A DNA stretch of 64,000 nt from CAWCAL01 sp963695075 (GTDB lineage Bacteria > Actinomycetota > Acidimicrobiia > Acidimicrobiales > CAWCAL01), in contig CAVOFR010000008.1 in the NCBI GenBank assembly GCA_963695075.1, positions 434,001 to 498,000 on the forward strand. Direction: 5' to 3'. Of this stretch, positions 40,769 through 48,744 are shown one piece after another. A program made the translations under genes and the position numbers. The number at the start of each line of letters is the position of its first letter. Positions within the stretch are counted from its first letter, which is position 1. The notes below the pieces were generated by a model. That model did not search any database. It saw nothing but the letters and a program-made list of their open reading frames with translations, and was not told the DNA's origin.

Positions 40769-41452
40769 ATGTACGCCGTCGCAACCTTCCTCATCGTCGC
40801 CGTCATCACGATGGTGTTCACCAAGCTCGCCAACGGCGCGCTCATCGCCACGGGGGTTCCGCCGGACATCGCGGCGTTCCAGGCCCGATCGGCCTTCAGC
40901 GGAGCCGGCTTCACCACGACCGAGGCGGAGAACGTGGTGAACCATCCGACCCGGCGGAAGATCATCGCCGCGACGATGTTCGTCGGCAACCTGGGCACGC
41001 CGACACTCGTCGTCACGGTGCTCGCCGGGCTCGCCGTTCCCGGGCCGGGTTCCACCACCGAGCGCACCCTGGTCATGTTGGCCGGCCTCATCGGCATCGT
41101 GCTCACGCTCGGCAACCGGCCGATGCAGCGGGTCCTGGTCGGCGTCGGGCAGCGCTACACCCGACGCAGGCTCATTCCCGCACTGTCCGACCAGGCGGAG
41201 GAACTCCTTGCGCTCGGGGCCGAATTCACGGTCGCGGCGGTCCGCGTCGCGACAGACCCGGGGGACACCTACCGGAGCCTGAGGGGCCTGGAGGACGCCA
41301 TCCCGGGCGCAAGGGTCCTCGGGGTCCGGCGCGGCGACGGGTACTTCGGCGAGGCCCCGGTGGACCTCACCCTCAGGCAAGGTGACGAACTCATCGTGTA
41401 CGCCCGGCGGGACCATCTCGAGGGTCTCGACGGCAGCGAGGTCGCCGTCTGA
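40769..41452 (+). CDS. TrkH-like membrane segment with C-terminal RCK_C (TrkA-C) domain
   Basis: A 227-residue protein. A first helix (VATFLIVAVITMVFTKLANG, about 4-23) is followed by F-Q-A-R-S-A-F-S-G-A-G-F-T-T-T-E, which resembles the pore loop of TrkH/KtrB K+ transporters, and N-H-P-T-R-R-K-I-I-A-A-T-M-F-V-G-N-L-G. Two further helices cover about 71-115. The C-terminal 75 residues form an RCK_C ligand-binding domain (V-L-G-V-R-R-G-D-G-Y...L-R-Q-G-D-E-L-I-V-Y-A-R). It is therefore like one membrane repeat of a K+ transporter joined to its regulatory domain. A K+ or cation transport role is inferred. Confidence 0.78.
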   Translation: MYAVATFLIVAVITMVFTKLANGALIATGVPPDIAAFQARSAFSGAGFTTTEAENVVNHPTRRKIIAATMFVGNLGTPTLVVTVLAGLAVPGPGSTTERTLVMLAGLIGIVLTLGNRPMQRVLVGVGQRYTRRRLIPALSDQAEELLALGAEFTVAAVRVATDPGDTYRSLRGLEDAIPGARVLGVRRGDGYFGEAPVDLTLRQGDELIVYARRDHLEGLDGSEVAV

Positions 41453-41474
41453 CGGGCAAAGGTCGCCCCGAGCC

Positions 41475-42455
41475 TCACATGACACCGCGGATGTGCTGTT
41501 TCACCGTGGCGAAGTAGAAGTCGGAGAGGTCGGCGTGGACCTCGCGCGAAAGGGGCGGCAGGCCGCTCGCCGCCGCGTTCTGCGCCACCTGCTCGGCTCG
41601 GGAGGCACCGGCGATCACCGACGAGACCGCGGGCTGATCTAGGATCCATCGCAGCGCGACCTGGGCGAGAGGCACCGTGCTCGCCACCCTTCGCCCGATC
41701 TCGGCCGCGTAGTCCACCGCCAGGTCGTACGGGAGACCGGAGAACGTCTCACCCACGCTGAAGGCCGCCCCGTCGCGGTTGTAGGTGCGGTGATCGCCCT
41801 CATCGAACGCCTGGTCCTTGACCATCTTGCCCGACAGGACCCCGGAAGCGAGCGGCAGGCGGACGATGATCCCCACCTCGTGTTCCTCCGCCAGCGGGAA
41901 CAGCTCGGTGATCGCATCCTGGCGGAACAGGTTGAAGATGACCTGGAGCGAGGTGATCGTCGGGTGCCGCACCGCGAAATACGCTTCCTCCATGGTCTCG
42001 ACGCTCGCCCCGAAATGGCGGATGAGGCCCTCACGTTGGAAGTCCTCCATCCACGAGAGGAGATCACCGGCCATGAGCACGGCGGTCGGTACGCAGTGCA
42101 GCTGCGCGAGGTCGATGGCCTCCACCCCGAGCCGCTTCCTCGAGCCCTCGAGGCCGGCCCGCACGGCCGCCTTGGTGTAGCCGTCCGGGTATAGATGGTC
42201 ATCCCGGCCGACCTTGGTCGCCACGATCCGGCCGGCCGGCCGGGACCGCATGTAGTCGCCGATCCGCCGCTCGCTGAGGCCGGCCCCGTAGACATCGGCG
42301 GTGTCCCAGAAGTCGATACCGCTCGCGTCGGCGGCTTCCAGGATGGCCACAGCCCGGTCGTCCGAGATCGGTCCGAAGTCGTCCCCGAGCTGCCAGCAGC
42401 CCAGTCCCACCTCGGAGACGTCATAGCCGCTCTTGCCCAACCTTCTCCGTTCCAT
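41475..42455 (-). CDS. Aldo/keto reductase
   Basis: A 326-residue TIM-barrel NADPH oxidoreductase. The tetrad region is visible as D-F-W-D-T-A-D-V-Y-G (Asp and Tyr), V-A-T-K-V-G (Lys) and L-A-Q-L-H-C-V (His). The start M-E-R-R-R-L-G-K-S-G-Y-D-V-S-E-V-G-L-G fits the YajO/YghZ-like group. The C-terminal I-A-G-A-S-R-A-E-Q-V-A-Q-N pocket binds the adenosine phosphate. The ATG at 42455 is favoured by an AGGAGG immediately upstream. It is divergent from an acetyltransferase, and the substrate is unknown. Confidence 0.92.
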   Translation of the reverse strand: MERRRLGKSGYDVSEVGLGCWQLGDDFGPISDDRAVAILEAADASGIDFWDTADVYGAGLSERRIGDYMRSRPAGRIVATKVGRDDHLYPDGYTKAAVRAGLEGSRKRLGVEAIDLAQLHCVPTAVLMAGDLLSWMEDFQREGLIRHFGASVETMEEAYFAVRHPTITSLQVIFNLFRQDAITELFPLAEEHEVGIIVRLPLASGVLSGKMVKDQAFDEGDHRTYNRDGAAFSVGETFSGLPYDLAVDYAAEIGRRVASTVPLAQVALRWILDQPAVSSVIAGASRAEQVAQNAAASGLPPLSREVHADLSDFYFATVKQHIRGVM

Positions 42456-42514
42456 GGTCCTCCTGCGATCGCGAAACCGTGATGCTACGGCTCGTATCGG
42501 GCAGGCTGGTCGGC

Positions 42515-43093
42515 ATGGCCCCATCGGAGACTCCACCCGACGACCGGACCGAGCGGCAGCGGATGCTGGCCGGCGAGCTCTACCAGGCCGACGACCCCGA
42601 GCTCTCCGCCGGGAGAGCCCGTGCCGCGGCGCTGATGGATCGATACAACCACGGCCGCCTCAAGAACGCCGATGAGCGTCAACGGGTCCTCCGCGATCTC
42701 CTGGGCGAGCTCGGTTCGGCCAGCGAGATCCGGCCACCGCTGTACTGCGACTATGGAACCCAGATTCGGGTCGGCGATCGCACGTTCGTCAACTTCGGTC
42801 TCGTGGCGCTCGATGTCGCCGCCATCGTGATCGGCGACGACGTGCAGATCGGCCCCAACGTCCAACTGCTCGCCGCCACCCACCCGGTCGAGGCCGAGGC
42901 TCGACGAGAGAAACGGGAGGCCGGCCAACCGATCACGATCGGCGACAACGCCTGGCTCGGGGGCGGGGTAATCGTCCTGCCCGGCATCACGATCGGGGAG
43001 AACACGGTGGTGGGGGCAGGAGCCGTCGTGACCGGAGATCTCCCGGCCGGCGTCGTGGCCGTCGGCAACCCCGCCCGCATCCTGCGATCCTGA
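42515..43093 (+). CDS. Maltose/galactoside O-acetyltransferase-type hexapeptide protein
   Basis: A 192-residue left-handed beta-helix acetyltransferase. The N-terminal helical part has R-M-L-A-G-E-L-Y-Q-A-D-D-P-E-L (the Mac domain). Central strands carry Y-C-D-Y-G-T-Q-I-R-V-G-D-R-T-F-V-N-F-G. The catalytic His is in L-L-A-A-T-H-P-V. Hexapeptide turns then run through I-G-D-N-A-W-L-G-G-G-V-I-V-L-P-G. It transfers an acetyl group from acetyl-CoA to a sugar or galactoside. The ATG at 42515 gives the normal family N-terminus, and an ATG at 42479 is too near the divergent gene. The TGA stop forms the first bases of a repeat element. Confidence 0.9.
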   Translation: MAPSETPPDDRTERQRMLAGELYQADDPELSAGRARAAALMDRYNHGRLKNADERQRVLRDLLGELGSASEIRPPLYCDYGTQIRVGDRTFVNFGLVALDVAAIVIGDDVQIGPNVQLLAATHPVEAEARREKREAGQPITIGDNAWLGGGVIVLPGITIGENTVVGAGAVVTGDLPAGVVAVGNPARILRS

Positions 43094-43223
43094 AATCTGG
43101 TCCGTGAGCGTCGCTCACCGACGCCTACGGTGCGGTCGTTCGTGAACCTCGCTTGCTCACCCAGGGGGACACCGGACTGATGTGGCTGTACCGTCGGTCT
43201 CCGACGGTGAGGGACCAGATTTC
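43092..43223. repeat. REPIN-like element with inverted GAAATCTGGTCC ends
   Basis: GAAATCTGGTCC (43092-43103) and its complement GGACCAGATTTC (43212-43223) face each other about 110 bp apart. Just inside each is a hairpin: GTGAGCG-t-CGCTCAC (43104-43118) and ACCGTCGG-tct-CCGACGGT (43190-43208). This is the arrangement of two REP units in inverted order. The right-hand 23 bases (43201-43223) match the reverse of 20765-20787 exactly. It lies between convergent genes and may terminate both. Confidence 0.65.
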
Positions 43224-43244
43224 GGGTGGGGGTGGAGCCCGCCG

Positions 43245-44849
43245 TCAGCGCCGGAGTCCGGGAATACGGAACATGAGGGCGAGACCCTTGCTGAGGATCC
43301 GGGCGGTCCGTTCGGCGCTCAGCCCGGGGAGCTCCGAGACGGGTGTCAGGTGTTGCACGGCGACGGTCCGCGGCTCGGTGTACTTCTGGATGCCCTCGAC
43401 CCCGTGCCGGCGACCCAGGCCGGAATCCTTGACGCCTCCCATCGGAGCATCGACCGAGGCCCAGGCCGCGGCGTAGGCCTCGTTGACGTTGACCGTTCCG
43501 GCTTCGAGCCGCTGGCCCACCTCGGCCCCTCGTCGACCCGAGCCGGACACGACGGCGGCGTTGAGGCCGTAGCGGGACGCGTTGATCCTGCTCACGGCGT
43601 CCTCGAGCGCCTCGTAGCCGAAGATCGAGACGACCGGACCGAACGTCTCCTCGGAGAACAGGGTCATGTCCGCCGTGACGTCGGTCAGGACGGTCGGGGC
43701 GAAGTACCAGGGGCCGGCGTCCGGGCGCCCCTTGCCCCCCGTCACGACCGTCGCTCCCTTGGCGATGGCATCGTCGACGTGGCCGGCGACCGTGGCGAGC
43801 TGGTCGGCCGAGATGAGCGATCCCATGTCCCCCTCCCACCCGACTGCGTTCGACAGCGTGATCGCCTCGACCCGCTCCCTCAGCTGGTCGATGAACGCCG
43901 CACGCATCGCCTCGGGCACGAAGATCCGCTCGAAGGAGATGCACAACTGGCCGCTGTTGGCGAAGCTGCCCCGCACCGCGATGTCGACCGCCGCCCCGAG
44001 GTCAGCGTCGTCGAGAATCAGGAGGGCGTTCTTGCCTCCCAGCTCGAGGGCACAACCGATGAGCCGGTCGGCACACTGGCGGGCGACGGTTCGGCCGGTC
44101 TCGGTCGAACCGGTGAAGGTGACGAAGTCGGCCCGCTCGATGATGGCCGTGCCCACGACCGAGCCTCGGCCGGTCACGATGTGCAGCAGATCGGCCGGCA
44201 GACCGGCTTCTTCGAACAGCTCGGCGATCCACAGCGCTGTGAACGGCGTCAACGCTGCCGGCTTGATCACGGCGGCGTTGCCCGCCATCAGGGCCGGGAT
44301 CGCGTCGGTGATCGACATGGAGAGCGGATAGTTCCAGGGCGCGATGAACCCGACGACCCCTTTCGGCACCCACACCTCGCGGGTGCGGGTCAGGATGGGG
44401 AGTGCCCCTTCCCGGCGAGCCGGCGACAGGTGCTTCTCGGCCCGCCTGGCGTAGTAGTTGGCCACGATGGCCGTGTCGGCCACCTCTTCGTAGGCATGGG
44501 CCCGGGACTTGCCGGTCTCCATCTGCATGATGTCGAGGATCTCGTCCTGTCGTCGGAGCACGAGCTGAGACAGCCGGCGGAGGACCTGGCCCCGCTCGCC
44601 GAAGGACCGGGCGGCCCACGCCGGCTGGGCGGCGCGGGCGCGGGTGAAAGCGAGGTCGACATCCGCGTCGCCCGCGGCAGGAACGCTGGCGAGCGGCTCA
44701 CCCGTGTGGGGGGCGATGACCTCCATCGTCTCGCCCGGTTCGACGATGGTCGCGCGGGCCGCCAGCTCCGCCAGTCGGTCCGGATTCACGGGCCATTCGG
44801 CGTCGAGCACCTTCGCTCGTGTTGATGCATCCACCTGCGTTGCAGCCAT
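43245..44849 (-). CDS. Succinate-semialdehyde/aldehyde dehydrogenase
   Basis: A 534-residue NAD(P)-dependent aldehyde dehydrogenase. It has F-I-A-P-W-N-Y-P-L (catalytic Asn region, about 168-176), I-K-P-A-A-L-T-P (cofactor binding), F-T-G-S-T-E-T-G, and L-E-L-G-G-K-N with the general-base Glu (about 268-274). S-G-Q-L-C-I-S has the nucleophilic Cys (about 302-308), and E-E-T-F-G-P-V-V is near the end. It resembles GabD2-type succinate-semialdehyde dehydrogenases, with an extra 40 residues at the C-terminus. The divergent neighbour is a CoA-transferase of the 4-hydroxybutyrate type, which supports a C4 dicarboxylate semialdehyde role. The exact substrate is inferred. Confidence 0.88.
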   Translation of the reverse strand: MAATQVDASTRAKVLDAEWPVNPDRLAELAARATIVEPGETMEVIAPHTGEPLASVPAAGDADVDLAFTRARAAQPAWAARSFGERGQVLRRLSQLVLRRQDEILDIMQMETGKSRAHAYEEVADTAIVANYYARRAEKHLSPARREGALPILTRTREVWVPKGVVGFIAPWNYPLSMSITDAIPALMAGNAAVIKPAALTPFTALWIAELFEEAGLPADLLHIVTGRGSVVGTAIIERADFVTFTGSTETGRTVARQCADRLIGCALELGGKNALLILDDADLGAAVDIAVRGSFANSGQLCISFERIFVPEAMRAAFIDQLRERVEAITLSNAVGWEGDMGSLISADQLATVAGHVDDAIAKGATVVTGGKGRPDAGPWYFAPTVLTDVTADMTLFSEETFGPVVSIFGYEALEDAVSRINASRYGLNAAVVSGSGRRGAEVGQRLEAGTVNVNEAYAAAWASVDAPMGGVKDSGLGRRHGVEGIQKYTEPRTVAVQHLTPVSELPGLSAERTARILSKGLALMFRIPGLRR

Positions 44850-44906
44850 GACTTGATCCCTCCCGGTCGTCGGACTCGCGCGCCTCTGACCATATGCTCG
44901 ACCGCC

Positions 44907-46199
44907 ATGCTCTCACTACCCCCGTCGCCGTGTCCTGTCCCGGAGCTCGTCGACGCGTTGGTCCACCAGATGCCGTACGGCGCCGACCTGGTCGTACCGA
45001 TTGCGAACGGGGAGCCGGTCGGGCTGCTCGACGAGGTCGAGCGTCAAGCGGACCGACTCCGCGATGTCCGGGTCCATCAGATGCACGCACTCCGGGACCG
45101 GCCCTACCTCCATGGCGCACACCGGGGCCACCTGGAACACGTCTCGTGGTTCCTCTCGCACGTCACCCGTCCCGCGTTTCTGGAGGGCGGCTGCCACTTC
45201 GCACCGGCCAACTTCAGCGAGGTACCCCAGTTCCTGTTGTCCAAGAAGCCGTTCGTCGTCCTGGCCGCCGCCAGCCCGCCCGATCGGCACGGGTACTTCT
45301 CCCTCGGCGTGGCCGCCGACTACGCCGCAGCCATGATCGGACGGGTTCCCTTCGTTCTCGAAGTGAACGAGTCGATGCCGAGAACCCACGGCGCCAACCG
45401 GCTGCATCGCAGTGATGTCGTCGGATGGTGCGAGGTAGACACAGCGCTGATCGAGGTCCCGCCGCCCACCGTCACCGACGCCGACCGCGCCGTTGCCGCC
45501 CTCATCGCCGAGCGCGTACCGAACGGTGCGTGCATCCAGCTCGGTATCGGTTCGATCCCGACAGCGGTGGCTAAGTTCCTGGGCGACCACGAGGATCTCG
45601 GGGTCCACACAGAGCTGATCTCGGATCCGATCGTCGATCTCGTCGAGAGCGGTGTCGTGACCGGCGTACGCAAGCAGCGGTTTCGGGGCCGGATCGTGAC
45701 GACGTTCGCGCTCGGCACCCGACGGCTGTACGACTTCTGCGACGGCAACGACGCGGTGCAGTTCCACCCCGTCAACGAGGTGAACGATCCGCGGGCGATC
45801 GGCCGCGAGCCCAACTCGATCTCGGTGAACGCCACGCTCGAGGTCGACCTGTTCGGACAGTGTGCATCCGAGACGCTCGGAGGTCGCTACTGGTCGGGCA
45901 GCGGCGGTCAGGCCGACTTCGCTCGGGGCGCCCAGTACTCCGACGGCGGTGACGGGTTCGTGGTCCTCCACTCGACGGCCAAGGCCGGTACGGTGAGCCG
46001 GATCGTGCCTCGATTGCACCCGGGAACGGTCGTGACGACCATGAAGAACACGGTGGACAACGTCGTGACCGAGCACGGGGTCGCCGAGCTCCAGGGTCGG
46101 ACACTGTCGGAACGGGCCGAGGCACTCATCGCAGTGGCGGCGCCCGACCATCGGGACTGGCTTCGCTCGGAAGCCCGCGTCATGGGTCTGGCCGGCTGA
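44907..46199 (+). CDS. Acetyl-CoA hydrolase / 4-hydroxybutyrate CoA-transferase family protein
   Basis: A 430-residue protein with the two-domain family I CoA-transferase fold. The N-terminal domain has L-V-V-P-I-A-N-G-E-P-V and the F-L-L-S-K-K-P-F-V-V-L-A-A-A-S-P-P-D-R-H-G-Y-F-S-L-G block (about 114-139). The C-terminal domain has L-G-I-G-S-I-P-T-A-V (about 215-224), then H-T-E-L-I-S-D, N-E-V-N-D-P and the glycine-rich S-G-S-G-G-Q-A-D-F-A-R-G. Members move CoA between acetate, succinate or 4-hydroxybutyrate. The ATG at 44907 follows the divergent SSADH promoter region. Confidence 0.88.
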   Translation: MLSLPPSPCPVPELVDALVHQMPYGADLVVPIANGEPVGLLDEVERQADRLRDVRVHQMHALRDRPYLHGAHRGHLEHVSWFLSHVTRPAFLEGGCHFAPANFSEVPQFLLSKKPFVVLAAASPPDRHGYFSLGVAADYAAAMIGRVPFVLEVNESMPRTHGANRLHRSDVVGWCEVDTALIEVPPPTVTDADRAVAALIAERVPNGACIQLGIGSIPTAVAKFLGDHEDLGVHTELISDPIVDLVESGVVTGVRKQRFRGRIVTTFALGTRRLYDFCDGNDAVQFHPVNEVNDPRAIGREPNSISVNATLEVDLFGQCASETLGGRYWSGSGGQADFARGAQYSDGGDGFVVLHSTAKAGTVSRIVPRLHPGTVVTTMKNTVDNVVTEHGVAELQGRTLSERAEALIAVAAPDHRDWLRSEARVMGLAG

Positions 46200-46289
46200 A
46201 ACGGTGACCTCCCTGGAGACCCACACGGAGAACACCACCAGAGGCGGCGTGGAGGACGACCTCTCGATTCGATCGTCGTCGGGGGCTTC

Positions 46290-47360
46290 ATGATCGAGGG
46301 GCTGGTCGGTCTGGTGCTCGTCGGTGGGGCGAGCCGCCGCATGGGCGTCGACAAGGCGCTCCTCGAGTTCGAGGGGTCGCCACTGGGTAGACGTTCGGTG
46401 GATGCGCTGACCGCCGCCGGCATCACCGAGGTGTGGGTGGTCGGTGGGACCGACGCGCACAGCCGGGCCCTGGGCGCGAACCAGCTACCCGACGAGGACC
46501 CGGGCAGCGGTCCGCTGCCCGCGATCGCCGGCGCCTGGCGGCGCCTGGGCGATGTCGATCTGCTGGTGCTGCCCTGCGATCTCGCTCGTATCGGCCCGGC
46601 CGACGTCAAGCGAATCATCGAGGCCGCCGAGGAAACGACAACCGATCTGATGTTTGCCACCAGCGGTGGTCGACGCCAATACCCCATCGGACTCTGGCGT
46701 CACTCGGCCCGCAGCTCTGTCATCGCTGCGGTCGATCGCGGTCGGCGCGACTTCGCGTCAGCGGTCCGCGGGCTCACGCTCGGCACCGTCGAAGGCGGTC
46801 GCACCGTCGCCGATTCCGATCGGCCCGAGGAGCTCCCCTCCCACCGGCCCGATCCGGTGGCCGTCTCGGTTGTCGGTCCGTCCGGCAGCGGGAAGACCAC
46901 CCTCATCGTGGCGCTCATCTCCGAGCTCACCGGGCGCGGCCACCAGGTGCATGCCATCAAACACGAGGCGCATCGGGTCGAGCTCGACACGCCGGGGAAG
47001 GACACTTGGCGATTCCGGCAATCCGGGGCCGCGTCGACGATCCTGGTGGGCGACGACCAGGTGGCCTGGTTCGCCGAGCACGTCCCCCTCCCCGACCTTT
47101 CTTCGCTCCTGCACTTCATGGCCCCCGGGGACGCGATCGTCCTCGTGGAAGGATTCCGGGGGGCGGGTCTCCCGTGCATCGTCGTGGGCGATCCCGGCGA
47201 TCCGAGCCGATGGGAGCCACCGCAGCCGGAGGTCCGGCTGACGAGCATCGCATCGCTCGACGACACGGCGCCGGACGCGTCCTGGCCGTCTGAGATCGTC
47301 GGTGAGCTCGCCGATCGGTTGGAGCAACTCGTCGCACAGCGACCCGACCACGAGGATTGA
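46290..47360 (+). CDS. Fused MobA-MobB molybdenum-cofactor protein
   Basis: A 356-residue protein. Residues 1-185 are MobA, the GTP:molybdopterin guanylyltransferase: L-V-L-V-G-G-A-S-R-R-M-G-V-D-K-A-L (the LxGGxSxRMGxDK motif), D-E-D-P-G-S-G-P-L and L-P-C-D-L-A. Residues 195-356 are MobB, a GTP-binding P-loop partner: V-V-G-P-S-G-S-G-K-T-T-L, H-A-I-K-H-E-A-H, D-T-P-G-K-D-T-W-R-F-R-Q-S-G-A, and V-E-G-F-R. MobA makes the guanine-dinucleotide form of the cofactor used by DMSO-reductase-type enzymes, such as formate dehydrogenase. The ATG is taken because the MGGASxRMG motif then lies at residue 10. Confidence 0.92.
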   Translation: MIEGLVGLVLVGGASRRMGVDKALLEFEGSPLGRRSVDALTAAGITEVWVVGGTDAHSRALGANQLPDEDPGSGPLPAIAGAWRRLGDVDLLVLPCDLARIGPADVKRIIEAAEETTTDLMFATSGGRRQYPIGLWRHSARSSVIAAVDRGRRDFASAVRGLTLGTVEGGRTVADSDRPEELPSHRPDPVAVSVVGPSGSGKTTLIVALISELTGRGHQVHAIKHEAHRVELDTPGKDTWRFRQSGAASTILVGDDQVAWFAEHVPLPDLSSLLHFMAPGDAIVLVEGFRGAGLPCIVVGDPGDPSRWEPPQPEVRLTSIASLDDTAPDASWPSEIVGELADRLEQLVAQRPDHED

Positions 47361-47444
47361 CGAACCCGACATCGCAGGCCACCTCTCCCCCGACGGGACT
47401 CTCCGGGTGGGCTCGGCGATCATCGGACGATCACACTGGGGGTC

Positions 47445-48701
47445 ATGGGATGGATCTATCTCGTCGTCTCGATCAACGGTGCCGCGTACACCCTCACCGC
47501 CTACAGGCCACCCCGAAAGAGCCGAGTGCTCTACGGGTGGAGCTTCTTCGCGTCCTGGATCACCATCGAGATGGCCCCCCTGCACCTGATCTGGCAGATC
47601 GTCGCCACCGGGATCTTCGCCTGGAAGGGTGCGCTGCGGACCACTCCGGGGCGGCTCGGACTGGCGATCACCCTGTCCTCGTGGGTCGGCCTCGCCATCT
47701 CGATCCGGAGGAGCTTCGCCGCCCGCCACGAGATTCGTGACGCACTCCGCGATCTGGATCACGACGGATCGACCACGCCGCCTCAGGGTGTGCGCGTCGA
47801 GCGGCACATCACGTTCGGACGGGCCGGAGGACGCAACCTCAAGCTCGATGTACACGCGCCCGAGACGCCCGCCGAACCGGGCCGGCGCCGCCCCGCACTC
47901 GTCCAGATCCACGGTGGCGGTTGGGTCATCGGCTTCAAGGACCGGCAGGGCCAACTCCTGATGAACCGACTCGCCTCGCAGGGCTGGGTCTGTTTCAACG
48001 TCGACTACCGACTCAGCCCCATGGCCACCTTCCCCGACCACCTGATCGATGTGAAGCGCGCCATCGCGTGGATTCGCGAGCATGCCGACGAGTACGGCAT
48101 CGATCCCGACTTCATCGCCGTCACCGGAGGCTCAGCCGGTGGTCACCTGGCCACGCTCACCGCGCTCACCCACGGCCGCGAGGAGTACCAGCCCGGTTTC
48201 GAGGACGCCGACACATCGGTCCAGGCGGCCGTCCCCTTCTACGGCGTGTACGACTTCACCAATCGCAACGGCGCCTGGCCCGAGGAGACGGTGCCCTGGT
48301 TCCTGGCACCCGTCGTGATGAAGCTCGATCCCGATGAGGATCCCGAGGCCTGGGCCGCGGCTTCCCCTCTCGACCAGGTCCGGGCCGAAGCACCGCCGTT
48401 CTTCGTCGTCCACGGCGACATCGACGTCCTGGCGCCCGTCGAGGACGCCCGGGACTTCGTCGAGCGGATGCGGGCCGTGTCGAACGAGCCCGTGTACTAC
48501 CTCGAGCTGAAGGGCGCCCAGCACGCCTTCGAGATGTTCGCCTCGGTGCGGGCCAACGCCGTCGTGGATGCGGCGGCCCGCTTCCTCGATGCCGTCCATC
48601 ACGCTCACGTGCACGCCGGCGTGCCCCTGCCCAGCGCCGAGGAAGTGCGGGCAGCGGTCGCCGAAGAGCTCGGTTCGGACACCGCGGGAACCCTCAGCTG
48701 A
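47445..48701 (+). CDS. Alpha/beta hydrolase (HSL-type esterase) with N-terminal membrane helices
   Basis: A 418-residue protein. The first about 90 residues include two or three membrane helices, so the enzyme is membrane-bound. The catalytic domain has I-H-G-G-G-W-V-I-G (HGGG oxyanion motif, about 153-161) and D-Y-R-L-S-P. The nucleophile is in T-G-G-S-A-G-G-H-L (about 224-232), with an Asp in H-G-D-I-D-V and the His in G-A-Q-H-A-F-E. The HSL/LipN-LipI group in actinobacteria hydrolyses short- to medium-chain acyl esters. A conserved hairpin follows the stop codon. Confidence 0.9.
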   Translation: MGWIYLVVSINGAAYTLTAYRPPRKSRVLYGWSFFASWITIEMAPLHLIWQIVATGIFAWKGALRTTPGRLGLAITLSSWVGLAISIRRSFAARHEIRDALRDLDHDGSTTPPQGVRVERHITFGRAGGRNLKLDVHAPETPAEPGRRRPALVQIHGGGWVIGFKDRQGQLLMNRLASQGWVCFNVDYRLSPMATFPDHLIDVKRAIAWIREHADEYGIDPDFIAVTGGSAGGHLATLTALTHGREEYQPGFEDADTSVQAAVPFYGVYDFTNRNGAWPEETVPWFLAPVVMKLDPDEDPEAWAAASPLDQVRAEAPPFFVVHGDIDVLAPVEDARDFVERMRAVSNEPVYYLELKGAQHAFEMFASVRANAVVDAAARFLDAVHHAHVHAGVPLPSAEEVRAAVAEELGSDTAGTLS

Positions 48702-48710
48702 GGCGCAGCC

Positions 48711-48744
48711 AGTGCGTTGGGGGTCTGTCCCCCGGTAACGCACT
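48711..48744. repeat. Conserved hairpin repeat, copy 2 (terminator-like)
   Basis: The same 34-base layout as 39376-39409: outer stem AGTGCGTT/AACGCACT, GGT bulge, inner stem GGGGG/CCCCC, loop TCTGT. Positions 9 and 23 are G and C here versus C and G in copy 1. Its last base is the first base of the complementary stop codon of the leftward hydrolase. It sits between convergent genes. Confidence 0.8.

Noticed and set aside
44916..46460. Long open frame on the - strand (514 codons) opposite the CoA-transferase
   Set aside because: It lacks any motif, is His/Arg/Asp-rich and lies fully over a well-supported gene.
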